Of a DNA stretch of 12,471 nt, positions 6,880 to 12,471 are shown piece after piece. The stretch comes from Prevotellaceae bacterium UBA1075. GTDB taxonomy: Bacteria > Bacteroidota > Bacteroidia > Bacteroidales > Bacteroidaceae. Both the position numbers and the translations under genes were made by a program. The notes under the pieces are model-generated. The model saw only the letters and a program-made list of their open reading frames with translations. It did no database searches and was not told where the DNA came from. The stretch lies in NCBI GenBank assembly GCA_002316015.1, contig DCCS01000039.1:109616-122086 (forward strand). The letters run 5' to 3'. Each line of letters begins with the position of its first letter. Position 1 is the stretch's first letter.

Positions 6880-7010
6880 TACGCATTTTTTGTGATTTTT
6901 GACCTGGCCTACTTGCGCCACGCATACCTAAAAGTAGTGAAATTAGGGGAGATGGGGGCATCCGGGCGGTGATTGGGTGCACGTGGCCATCGCTGGTTCT
7001 GTGAATTTCG

Positions 7011-7018
7011 TAACTTTG
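7011..7018 (+). promoter_or_regulatory. -7 box for the hemerythrin-LuxR regulator gene
   Basis: TAACTTTG followed by C matches the Bacteroidota TAnnTTTG element and lies 25 bases before the ATG at 7043. No clear TTG element is seen 19-21 bases upstream, so the promoter may be weak or activator-dependent. It faces away from the operon promoter at 6849-6879, with about 155 bases between the two -7 boxes. Confidence 0.55.
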
Positions 7019-7042
7019 CGCCACATAAAATCAAGTACGGTC

Positions 7043-8014
7043 ATGACAGAGAAATATCATGGAAGCGACCCTATGAGCGACGTGATCAGCGACGATTACC
7101 GCATGCTGCAAATCCTGAGCCGGTTCGGCGTCACCCTGGGCTTTGGCGACAAGAGTGTGTCGGCCGCCTGCAAGGCGGCAGGTGTGGACGTGCCCACTTT
7201 CCTTACGGTGGTCAATTATGTGAAGGATCCCTCGCGTGCCCACATTGACGAGATGGTGGAGCAGGTGAGCCTGCCCGCGCTCATGCGTTACCTGAAGAAC
7301 TCGCACAGCTTCTTTGTGGATTTCCGCCTGCCCGACATACGCCGCCGCCTCATCGAGGCCCTGGACTGCTCCTCCAGCAACCAGATAGCCTTCCTCATCA
7401 TGAAGTTCTATGATGAGTACGCGGCCGAGGTGGCGCGCCACATGGAGTACGAGAACACGCATGTGCACCCCTTCGTGGAGAGCCTGCTGCGCGGCGAGCT
7501 GCCCAGGGAGACGTTTGCCGCCGTGGTGGACCAGCACAGCAACAACCACCTCTCCATCGAGAAGAGCATCTCGGAGCTCAAGAGCATCATCATCAAGTAC
7601 TATCCGGGCGACAGCAACGCCCAGCTCATGGGCGAGGTGCTGATGGAAATCTTCATGACAGAGGAGGACCTGCAGACGCACTGCCACATGGAGGACACGC
7701 TCTTCGCCGAGTGCGTGAAGAGGCTGGAGCGTCAGGTGCGCGAGCGAGAGGCCACAGGGAAGGCCGATGACGAGGAGTCGCCGTCGCCCCAGGTGTCGCA
7801 GGACGGGCTGAGCGAGCGAGAGAAGCAGATAATCGTGCAGCTGGTGGAGGGGAAGAGCAACAAGGAGGTGGCCGAGGCTCTCTTCATATCCGTGAACACG
7901 GTGATGACCCACCGCCGCAACATCAGCCGCAAACTGCAGATACACAGCACGGCAGGGCTCACCATCTATGCCATCGTCAACGGGCTGGTCAAACTGGAAG
8001 ACTTGACGCTCTGA
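7043..8014 (+). CDS. Hemerythrin-domain LuxR-type transcription regulator
   Basis: A 323-residue cytoplasmic protein with three parts. Residues about 10-55 (ISDDYRMLQILSRFGVTLGF and on) resemble the ScdA_N/DUF542 domain of di-iron repair proteins, but the usual Cys-Cys pair is absent. Residues about 80-235 form a hemerythrin-type helical bundle with candidate di-iron ligands His88, His133/Glu137 (HxxxE), His165/His169 (HxxxH) and His213/Glu217 (HxxxE). Residues 256-318 are a GerE/LuxR DNA-binding domain (LSEREKQIIVQLVEGKSNKE, then NTVMTHRRNISRKLQI). Such a protein should sense oxygen, nitric oxide or iron state through the di-iron site and change transcription; this is inference from the domains. 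The ATG at 7043 is chosen because it follows the -7 box by 25 bases; an ATG at 7073, with GGAAG 7 bases upstream, is the alternative. It is divergent from the porin-imelysin operon, its most likely target. Confidence 0.9.
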   Translation: MTEKYHGSDPMSDVISDDYRMLQILSRFGVTLGFGDKSVSAACKAAGVDVPTFLTVVNYVKDPSRAHIDEMVEQVSLPALMRYLKNSHSFFVDFRLPDIRRRLIEALDCSSSNQIAFLIMKFYDEYAAEVARHMEYENTHVHPFVESLLRGELPRETFAAVVDQHSNNHLSIEKSISELKSIIIKYYPGDSNAQLMGEVLMEIFMTEEDLQTHCHMEDTLFAECVKRLERQVREREATGKADDEESPSPQVSQDGLSEREKQIIVQLVEGKSNKEVAEALFISVNTVMTHRRNISRKLQIHSTAGLTIYAIVNGLVKLEDLTL

Positions 8015-8933
8015 GCCCGAACCCCGGGCTGATGTAATTGTCGAGGCTGCGGCACGCGTCGCCCGAGAAGGCGCAGGCCATGGCCAGCATGCGCTGCCAC
8101 TCTTCCCTGCCGAGGAGTGGCAGCCTGTCCCGTGTGATGCCCCGCCAGATGAGGCTGCATGCCAGGCCGGCGTTGAAGTTGTCGCCCGCGCCCACCGCGC
8201 TGGCCACATCCTCCACCCTGGGCACCGGGAAGCACAGGGTGTCGTGGGGCAGGCACACGGTCACGGCGCCGGGGCCGCTGGTGCAGATGAATATGGGGCA
8301 CAGGGCGCGCAGGTGCCTGTCATAGACGGCCTGGGCGTCCCGCTCGCCAAAGAGTGCCTCGAAGTCGTCGGCACTGCCCCGCACTATGGTGCTCAGCCGG
8401 CAGTTGTCCTGTATGGCGGGCATCAGCGCGTCGCGCTCGTGGCTGTGGCTGCTGCGGAAGTTGATGTCATAGTAGACGACGGCCCCGCCCTGGGTGGCCT
8501 GCCCCAGCATGTCCTCCACCAGCGGGCGCATGCCCCGGCATGAGGCGTAGTAGGAACCGAAGAGCAGCACGTCGCCGGCGTTCACGCGGGGCAGTTTCCA
8601 CTGTGCGGGCGCCTTGGGCTCCTGCTTGTAGAACACATAGGAGGCGTCCCCCTCGTCATTGAGATAGGCCAGGCTCACCGCGCTCTTCACATCGGGGCGC
8701 ATGGGGCAGTAGGCCGTCTCCACATGGTTGGCGCGCATGAAGTCCAGCGTCTGCCGCCCCACGATGTCGGCTCCCGTGTCGCCCACAAACACGCAGGGCA
8801 CCCCCGCACGCCCCACGCTCACTATGCTGTTGAAACTGCTGCCGCCGTGCACGGCCGCCCGTGGCTGCCCGCCCCTGAATATGATGTCCATGATGGTCTC
8901 GCCCATCCCTATCACCTTGCGTGTGTAGTCCAT
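7989..8933 (-). CDS. PfkB-family carbohydrate kinase
   Basis: A 314-residue cytoplasmic sugar kinase of the PfkB/ribokinase family, near the family's usual length. It starts with the strand KVIGMGETIMDIIF, in which Asp16 is the usual substrate-binding acid. The first family signature follows, GGSSFNSIVSVGRAGV (30-45), then YYDINFR (154-160) and the second signature SAVGAGDNFNAGLA (245-258) with the GAGD anion hole and catalytic Asp251. In most relatives the second signature reads DTxGAGD; here the Asp-Thr is Ser-Ala. It transfers phosphate from ATP to a sugar or nucleoside, and fructokinase-like activity is plausible, but the substrate cannot be read from sequence. The 3' end overlaps the regulator gene on the other strand by 26 bases. 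Upstream is the repeat-filled gap; only a weak ribosome-binding site precedes the ATG at 8933. Confidence 0.9.
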   Translation of the reverse strand: MDYTRKVIGMGETIMDIIFRGGQPRAAVHGGSSFNSIVSVGRAGVPCVFVGDTGADIVGRQTLDFMRANHVETAYCPMRPDVKSAVSLAYLNDEGDASYVFYKQEPKAPAQWKLPRVNAGDVLLFGSYYASCRGMRPLVEDMLGQATQGGAVVYYDINFRSSHSHERDALMPAIQDNCRLSTIVRGSADDFEALFGERDAQAVYDRHLRALCPIFICTSGPGAVTVCLPHDTLCFPVPRVEDVASAVGAGDNFNAGLACSLIWRGITRDRLPLLGREEWQRMLAMACAFSGDACRSLDNYISPGFGLRASSLPV

Positions 8934-9011
8934 ATTGCTTGATGTTTTTTGTCTGTGTGTGGCAGGAGGTCAAAGCCCCCCTTCCGTGCTCCCCGGTGTG
9001 GAGGGGTGAAA

Positions 9012-9077
9012 AACGCAGCGCGCTGCAATCGCCAACGCAGCGGCATGCATCGGCCAACGCAGCGCGCTGCGATCGCC
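9012..9077. repeat. Three tandem 22-bp units with self-complementary cores
   Basis: Units lie at 9012-9033, 9034-9055 and 9056-9077, without spacers. All begin AACGCAGCG. The first and third differ at a single base and contain the perfect 12-bp palindrome GCAGCGCGCTGC (9015-9026 and 9059-9070). The middle one has diverged and instead carries GCATGC. The third also has GCGATCGC at 9069-9076. Direct adjacency excludes a CRISPR array. It may be a REP-like element or an array of protein-binding sites upstream of the kinase gene. Confidence 0.7.
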
Positions 9078-9090
9078 ACCGCACCATAGT

Positions 9091-9132
9091 GCGTTTCCGC
9101 CTCCACCATGGAGGGTGGTGCAGGGAAAACGC
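9091..9132. repeat. Nested inverted repeat
   Basis: GCGTTT (9091-9096) pairs with AAACGC (9127-9132), continued inward by CC/GG with a bulge. Inside it CCACC (9103-9107) pairs with GGTGG (9115-9119). It directly follows the tandem 22-bp units and looks like part of the same repeat cluster. Confidence 0.5.
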
Positions 9133-9263
9133 GGTGCCATGAAAGTCGCCAGGCTCTCCTCTCCCCCTCGTTTGTGTGCATGATGGCTTCCCAGAGGTCT
9201 CCCTTCCTCCTGTGGAGAGGCAGGAAGCGTCTCGCCCCTCCCTTATATCTATGTTCCCGGAAG

Positions 9264-9307
9264 TGCCCCCTCCCCCTTTAGGGGAAGCCTGGAGGTGGCT
9301 CCCCTCT
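9264..9307. repeat. C-rich interspersed repeat, copy A
   Basis: This copy shares the pattern CCCCTCCCCCTT, a short variable stretch, then GCC-GGAGG-GGCT-CCCTC with copy B at 9331-9373; by eye about three quarters of positions agree, with one gap. It carries the short hairpin CCCCT (9273-9277) / AGGGG (9280-9284). Such elements occur many times in some Bacteroidales genomes. Confidence 0.55.
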
Positions 9308-9308
9308 C

Positions 9309-10211
9309 TCACCCCAGGCCTTCGGAAAGCGTCCCCTCCCCCTTGGGTGAGGCCGGGAGGGGGCTTCCCTCCAGGAACTCCCTCAGGCGCGGAAGTGCCT
9401 GGGTGGCAGCCTCGCGCCCCATCCGGTACACGCGCTCCATGCGCCCCTTGTCCTGCTGCACGCGGCCTATGGGCAGCGTGTCCTGGGGATAGATGACCAG
9501 CGCGTTGCCCTGCTCCTCCTGGTCGCGCAGATAGTCGAGCTGGGCGTTGTACATCAGGTGCCGGCGCGACATGGCCTCCACGATGCGCGGGTACTTCCTC
9601 ATCAGCAGGTGGAAGAGGGGCATCAGGCGTGTCCGCCGCTTGCGGAAGCCCTCGGGCTGGGTGAGCACCACCACGCAGCGGCCATACCCTTCCTCCTGGA
9701 AATGCCTGAGCGGGATGGAGTCGGCGATGCCGCCGTCGAGCAGGGTGTGGCCCGCCACCCTCACCGGGCGCGACACGATGGGCATGGAGGCCGAGGCGCG
9801 CAGCCAGTCCATGTTCTCGCCCCGCAGGCTGTCGAGCCGCTTGTACAGGGCCTTTCCTGTGAGCGCGTCGGTACACACGACCTGGAACTCGGTGCTGTCC
9901 CGCTCAAACTGGTCGTAGTCGAAGAGGTCATAACGGTCGGGAACGGTGCGGTAGCAGAACTCGGCGTTCACCAGGTCACCGCTGGTGATGAGGCTATAGA
10001 GCCCCATGTAGCGCAGGTCGTTGCGGAAGCGGATGCTGTAGCGCAGGGCACGGGTGGGCTGCCGCGACTTGAAGTTGCACCCGAAGGTGGCTCCCGCCGA
10101 CACCCCTATCATGCCGTCAAAACGGATTCCCTGCTCCGTCAGCACATCGGTCACGCCCACGGTGAACATGCCCCGCAGGCCGCCTCCTTCCAGTACCAGT
10201 CCTCTCTTCAT
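9309..10211 (-). CDS. Patatin-like phospholipase/lipid acyl hydrolase
   Basis: A 300-residue protein of the bacterial patatin family. It opens with MKRGLVLEGGGLRGMFTVGV, containing the oxyanion loop GGGLRG (9-14). The nucleophile elbow GVSAG (36-40) gives Ser38, and the DGG motif at 159-161 gives Asp159, completing the Ser-Asp dyad. It should hydrolyse acyl ester bonds of phospholipids or similar lipids. There is no signal peptide, so it is probably cytoplasmic or membrane-associated. The ATG at 10211 is chosen because GGGAAAGGGC lies just before it and the oxyanion loop sits at the normal distance from the N-terminus; the frame extends to 10256 without support. The last 18 residues (283-300, SPLPASPKGEGTLSEGLG) are encoded by C-rich repeat copy B and are probably not part of the original protein. 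It is transcribed divergently from the helicase. Confidence 0.9.
   Translation of the reverse strand: MKRGLVLEGGGLRGMFTVGVTDVLTEQGIRFDGMIGVSAGATFGCNFKSRQPTRALRYSIRFRNDLRYMGLYSLITSGDLVNAEFCYRTVPDRYDLFDYDQFERDSTEFQVVCTDALTGKALYKRLDSLRGENMDWLRASASMPIVSRPVRVAGHTLLDGGIADSIPLRHFQEEGYGRCVVVLTQPEGFRKRRTRLMPLFHLLMRKYPRIVEAMSRRHLMYNAQLDYLRDQEEQGNALVIYPQDTLPIGRVQQDKGRMERVYRMGREAATQALPRLREFLEGSPLPASPKGEGTLSEGLG
9331..9373. repeat. C-rich interspersed repeat, copy B, within the patatin 3' end
   Basis: The second copy of the repeat seen at 9264-9307. It contains a perfect inverted repeat, CCCCTCCC (9333-9340) / GGGAGGGG (9355-9362), with a 14-base loop. It lies in the coding sequence of the patatin gene and is read as LPASPKGEG and flanking residues. 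The hairpin could also act in transcription termination or 3'-end protection of the patatin mRNA. Confidence 0.6.
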
Positions 10212-10273
10212 GCCCTTTCCCATTTGCCACAAAAAACGGCGCCCCAATCGTTGCACCGCTCTGATTTTAGATA

Positions 10274-10281
10274 CAAATGTA
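10274..10281 (-). promoter_or_regulatory. -7 box for the patatin gene
   Basis: On the minus strand this is TACATTTG, matching TAnnTTTG. A weak -33 match, TGTG (10303-10306), lies 21 bases upstream. Transcription would begin near 10269, giving a leader of about 58 bases before the ATG at 10211. Confidence 0.5.
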
Positions 10282-10286
10282 TTGAT

Positions 10287-10310
10287 TTTCTGTGTTATGA
10301 CGCACAGAAA
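10287..10310. promoter_or_regulatory. 24-bp perfect inverted repeat between divergent promoters, candidate operator
   Basis: TTTCTGTG (10287-10294) and CACAGAAA (10303-10310) are perfect 8-bp arms around 8 bases. The core has the TGTG-N8-CACA layout of CRP/FNR-family sites (TGTGA-N6-TCACA), with the inner positions changed. It covers the -33 region of the patatin promoter and lies just upstream of the helicase -7 box, so one bound dimer could control both genes. Which protein binds is unknown. Confidence 0.5.
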
Positions 10311-10323
10311 CCGAAAAAATGGC

Positions 10324-10331
10324 TACCTTTG
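10324..10331 (+). promoter_or_regulatory. -7 box for the helicase gene
   Basis: TACCTTTG followed by C matches TAnnTTTG and ends 8 bases before the ATG at 10340. Initiation would be near 10336, giving an almost leaderless mRNA. The box lies downstream of the in-frame ATG at 10319, which argues against that codon as the start. No good TTG -33 element is seen at the expected distance; the inverted repeat at 10287-10310 lies there instead. Confidence 0.5.
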
Positions 10332-10339
10332 CAGCGAAA

Positions 10340-12319
10340 ATGAAGACTTTTTCAGAATTAGGACTCAATGACGCGCTGCTGCGCGCCATTGCAGAGCAGG
10401 GCTATGAGAGCCCCATGCCCGTACAGGAACAAGTGATTCCGTGGCTTACGGAACCCGAAGTGGATAACCAGCACGCTGACCTTATCGCGCTTGCGCAGAC
10501 AGGAACGGGAAAGACTGCGGCCTATGGCTTGCCCCTGCTCCACCTGCTGGCGGCCGAGGGCGGCCAGGAGGGAAAGAAGCGTGTGAGGGCGCTGATACTG
10601 GCCCCCACGCGCGAGTTGTGCATTCAGATTGCCGACGACCTGCAGGACTTCGCGCATTATCTGCCCTCCATCAGCATGCTGGCCGTGTATGGCGGCGCGG
10701 GCATCGAGCCGCAGATACGTGCCCTGCGTCACGGTGTGGACATAGTGGTGGCCACGCCCGGAAGGCTCATCGACCTGATGAACCGTGGGGTGGCCGACCT
10801 CTCGCAGGTGCGCTACGTCGTCCTGGACGAGGCCGACGAGATGCTCTCCATGGGATTCCAGGAGGATCTCGACAGCATCCTCGAGGGTGTGCCGGACGAC
10901 CACCGCACGCTGCTCTTCAGCGCGACCATGAGCAAGGAAATCGAGCGCATCGCCCACAAGTACCTGCGTGACGCGCACCAGATACAGGTGGGAAGCCGCA
11001 ACGAGGGGGCCGAGAACGTCAACCACATATACTATATGGTGCGCGCGAAGGACAAGTACGCGGCCCTGAAGCGCGTGGTGGACTACTACCCGCGCATCTA
11101 CGCCATCATCTTCTGCCGCACCAAGGCCGAGACGCAGGAGGTGGCCGACAACCTGATACGCGACGGATACAATGCCGACGCCCTGCACGGCGACCTCTCG
11201 CAGCAGCAACGCGACCTCACCATGCAGAAGTTCCGCCACCACCGCACGCAGCTGCTGGTGGCCACAGACGTGGCCGCGCGCGGCCTGGATGTGGACGACC
11301 TCACGCATGTCATCAACTACGGCATGCCCGACGACGTGGAGAACTACACCCACCGCAGCGGACGCACAGGCCGTGCCGGCAAGAAGGGCACAAGCATCAG
11401 CATCATCAACCTGCGTGAGCGGCCGCGCATCCGTGTGGTGGAGAAGCAGATACAGAAGAAGTTTGAGCAGGGCACCCTGCCCGAGCCGCGCGACATCTGC
11501 GCCAAGCAGCTCTATCACGTCATCGAAGACATCGAGCATGTCGAGGTTGACGAGGAGGAGATAGCCCCCTTCATGGGCGAGGTGCAGAAGCGGTGGGAGT
11601 GGCTTGACAAGGATGACCTCATCAAGCGCATACTGAGCCGCGAGTTCGGACGATTCCTACAGTACTACGCCAACGCCCCCGAGATAGAGACTGTGGCCGA
11701 GGGCAGGCAGTCGCGCGACAGGGGAGACTCGCAGGGCCGCCGGCGCAAGGGCGACCACGCAGCCGAAGAGGGCTACACGCGCCTGTTCCTCAACGTGGGC
11801 AAGATTGACGGCATGTTTGCGCGCGAGATCATCGGACTCCTCAACAAGAACGTGCATGGCGAGAAGGTGAATGTGGGACGCATCAACCTGATGAGGAACT
11901 TCTCCTTCGTGGAAGTGGCGGATCAGGATGCCGACCGCGTGATAAAGGCATTGAGACATGGCGTGACCGTGAAAGGGCGCAGCGTGGTGGCCGACCGCAG
12001 CGAGCCAGACACCAACGGGGGCGGCGGCCGTGGCGGCAGGGCCGACCGCAAGCGCACCGCGCGCGACAACGCACCGCGCGGCGAGCGCCCCGCGCGCCGC
12101 AAGGACGCCCTCCTGGGCGAGGAGCGCAGCGACAAGCGCAAGCCCTCGCGTGAGGAGCGCGGCTACACAGCCGCGCGTGGCAAGAAGTACACCAAGGATG
12201 ACTGGATGAAGTTCCTGCATCCCGAAAAGGCACAGCCCGTGGGGGCTGACGGACTGGTGGGCGAGGTGCCTGACTTCTCGGAGGAGGGATGGGCACGGCG
12301 CAAGCCCAAGAACAAGTGA
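10340..12319 (+). CDS. DEAD-box ATP-dependent RNA helicase with DbpA-type RNA-binding domain
   Basis: A 659-residue cytoplasmic RNA helicase of the DeaD/CsdA type. All core motifs are present in order: Q motif ending at Gln29, Walker A AQTGTGKT (52-59), PTREL (89-93), TPGR (139-142), DEAD (163-166), SAT (194-196), TDVAARGLD (309-317) and HRSGRTGR (338-345). A linker leads to a DbpA-like RNA-binding domain (about 479-553, YTRLFLNVGKIDGMFAREII), then a basic Gly/Arg-rich tail and a conserved-looking end with DDWMKFLHP. It unwinds structured RNA in ribosome assembly or mRNA decay, often with cold induction. The start is set at the ATG at 10340 (MKTFSELGLN) because close relatives begin in this way and the -7 box at 10324-10331 follows the upstream in-frame ATG at 10319. 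The assignment to deaD/csdA rather than another paralogue is not certain. Confidence 0.95.
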   Translation: MKTFSELGLNDALLRAIAEQGYESPMPVQEQVIPWLTEPEVDNQHADLIALAQTGTGKTAAYGLPLLHLLAAEGGQEGKKRVRALILAPTRELCIQIADDLQDFAHYLPSISMLAVYGGAGIEPQIRALRHGVDIVVATPGRLIDLMNRGVADLSQVRYVVLDEADEMLSMGFQEDLDSILEGVPDDHRTLLFSATMSKEIERIAHKYLRDAHQIQVGSRNEGAENVNHIYYMVRAKDKYAALKRVVDYYPRIYAIIFCRTKAETQEVADNLIRDGYNADALHGDLSQQQRDLTMQKFRHHRTQLLVATDVAARGLDVDDLTHVINYGMPDDVENYTHRSGRTGRAGKKGTSISIINLRERPRIRVVEKQIQKKFEQGTLPEPRDICAKQLYHVIEDIEHVEVDEEEIAPFMGEVQKRWEWLDKDDLIKRILSREFGRFLQYYANAPEIETVAEGRQSRDRGDSQGRRRKGDHAAEEGYTRLFLNVGKIDGMFAREIIGLLNKNVHGEKVNVGRINLMRNFSFVEVADQDADRVIKALRHGVTVKGRSVVADRSEPDTNGGGGRGGRADRKRTARDNAPRGERPARRKDALLGEERSDKRKPSREERGYTAARGKKYTKDDWMKFLHPEKAQPVGADGLVGEVPDFSEEGWARRKPKNK

Positions 12320-12340
12320 GACGCAGCGGGCACGGGCATG

Positions 12341-12385
12341 CCTGCCTGCGGGACTTCCGGGTTTTCCGGAAGCCGGGCAGACAGG
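12341..12385 (+). terminator. Strong stem-loop after the helicase gene, possible terminator
   Basis: CTTCCGG (12354-12360) pairs with CCGGAAG (12366-12372) around the loop GTTTT. An outer stem is formed by CTGC (12346-12349) / GCAG (12377-12380) and CCTG (12341-12344) / CAGG (12382-12385). It starts 22 bases after the helicase stop codon. No T-run follows, so intrinsic termination is uncertain; it may serve as a 3'-end stabiliser. Confidence 0.45.
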
Positions 12386-12453
12386 AGGCTCTCCGCCTCC
12401 AGGCCGCATAGGGAGGCGGTCGGAAAGCCGTGGCCGGCTTATTGGCAAACCAA
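12384..12453 (+). other. Mutually exclusive stem-loops near the right edge
   Basis: GCCTCC (12395-12400) can pair with GGAGGC on either side (12384-12389 or 12412-12417), so only one hairpin can form at a time. Two more hairpins follow: AAGCCG (12425-12430) / CGGCTT (12435-12440), and TTGG (12442-12445) / CCAA (12450-12453). Together with the stem at 12341-12385 this 130-base stretch is highly structured and non-coding. It could be the leader of a gene beyond the edge or another palindromic repeat cluster. Confidence 0.4.
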
Positions 12454-12471
12454 CACGGAGGACTCTGGACA

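Larger units (their letters stand above)
8934..9308. other. Intergenic gap filled with palindromic and tandem repeats
   Basis: These 375 bases between the patatin and kinase genes contain open frames in several directions, but their translations are low-complexity Pro/Arg/Gly-rich readings of palindromic repeats and match no protein I know. The gap holds a hairpin near 8977-9006 (CCCC-rich arm against GGAGGGG), three tandem 22-bp units at 9012-9077, a nested inverted repeat at 9091-9132, an inverted repeat CTTCCT (9203-9208) / AGGAAG (9222-9227), and the first of two C-rich repeat copies at 9264-9307. I find no clear TAnnTTTG promoter for the kinase here. Confidence 0.6.

Noticed and set aside
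5457..6902. Plus-strand open frame of about 480 codons opposite the coiled-coil porin
   Set aside because: Antisense shadow of the porin; composition is that of a GC-rich complement and it runs across the operon promoter.
6834..7042. Fur box or riboswitch controlling the operon
   Set aside because: I found no convincing 19-bp Fur-type palindrome, and the predicted leader is only about 10-19 bases, too short for a riboswitch.
9012..9077. CRISPR array
   Set aside because: Repeats are directly adjacent without spacers, only three units, and no cas gene is present.
8912..9181. Minus-strand open frame of 89 codons in the repeat-filled gap
   Set aside because: It is a translation of palindromic tandem repeats, with no ribosome-binding site and no protein-like pattern.
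9176..9496. Plus-strand Pro/Gly-rich open frame
   Set aside because: It reads the C-rich repeats and the antisense of the patatin gene.
12341..12385. Classic rho-independent terminator
   Set aside because: The stem is strong but no run of T follows, so it is only listed as a possible terminator with low confidence.

Overview
The window looks like chromosomal DNA of a GC-rich member of the Bacteroidales (phylum Bacteroidota), possibly Prevotellaceae-like. Four things point there: promoter -7 boxes of the Bacteroidota form TAnnTTTG ahead of most transcription units; start regions with little Shine-Dalgarno sequence; acidic residues right after the lipobox cysteine of the lipoproteins; and a LuxR/GerE domain and DEAD-box helicase that both read like Bacteroidota family members. 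Short GC-rich palindromic repeats fill one intergenic gap. No tRNA, rRNA, IS element or CRISPR array was seen.

Left part (1-6833, all on the minus strand). The 5' end of an unrecognised gene runs off the left edge and has its own promoter. Upstream of it is a five-gene run read from 6833 down to 285: an outer-membrane porin with a C-terminal coiled coil, an imelysin-like lipoprotein, a di-heme DHOR-family lipoprotein (two CxxCH), a second OprO/OprP-type porin, and a small mono-heme cytochrome lipoprotein (one CxxCH). A good -33/-7 promoter lies just ahead of the first gene. By analogy with proteobacterial imelysin/DHOR loci this is best read as an iron or redox-linked uptake system of the cell envelope. 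It has porins where a TonB-dependent receptor might be expected, and heme lipoproteins probably at the outer membrane or cell surface.

Middle (6834-8014). Transcribed divergently from that operon is a regulator with three parts: a ScdA_N-like helical domain, a di-iron hemerythrin domain with a full set of candidate ligands, and a LuxR-type DNA-binding domain. Its position makes it the obvious candidate sensor (oxygen, nitric oxide or iron state) for the operon. This pairing is the most interesting feature of the window.

Right part (7989-12471). A PfkB-family sugar kinase overlaps the regulator tail to tail. A 375-base gap follows, packed with palindromic and tandem repeats, then a patatin-like lipase whose last residues are encoded by one of those repeats. 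A DEAD-box RNA helicase with a DbpA-type RNA-binding domain is divergent from the patatin gene, and a 24-bp perfect inverted repeat lies between them. After the helicase comes a set of stem-loops, two of which are mutually exclusive. All functional statements rest on motifs read by eye; no database search was run.
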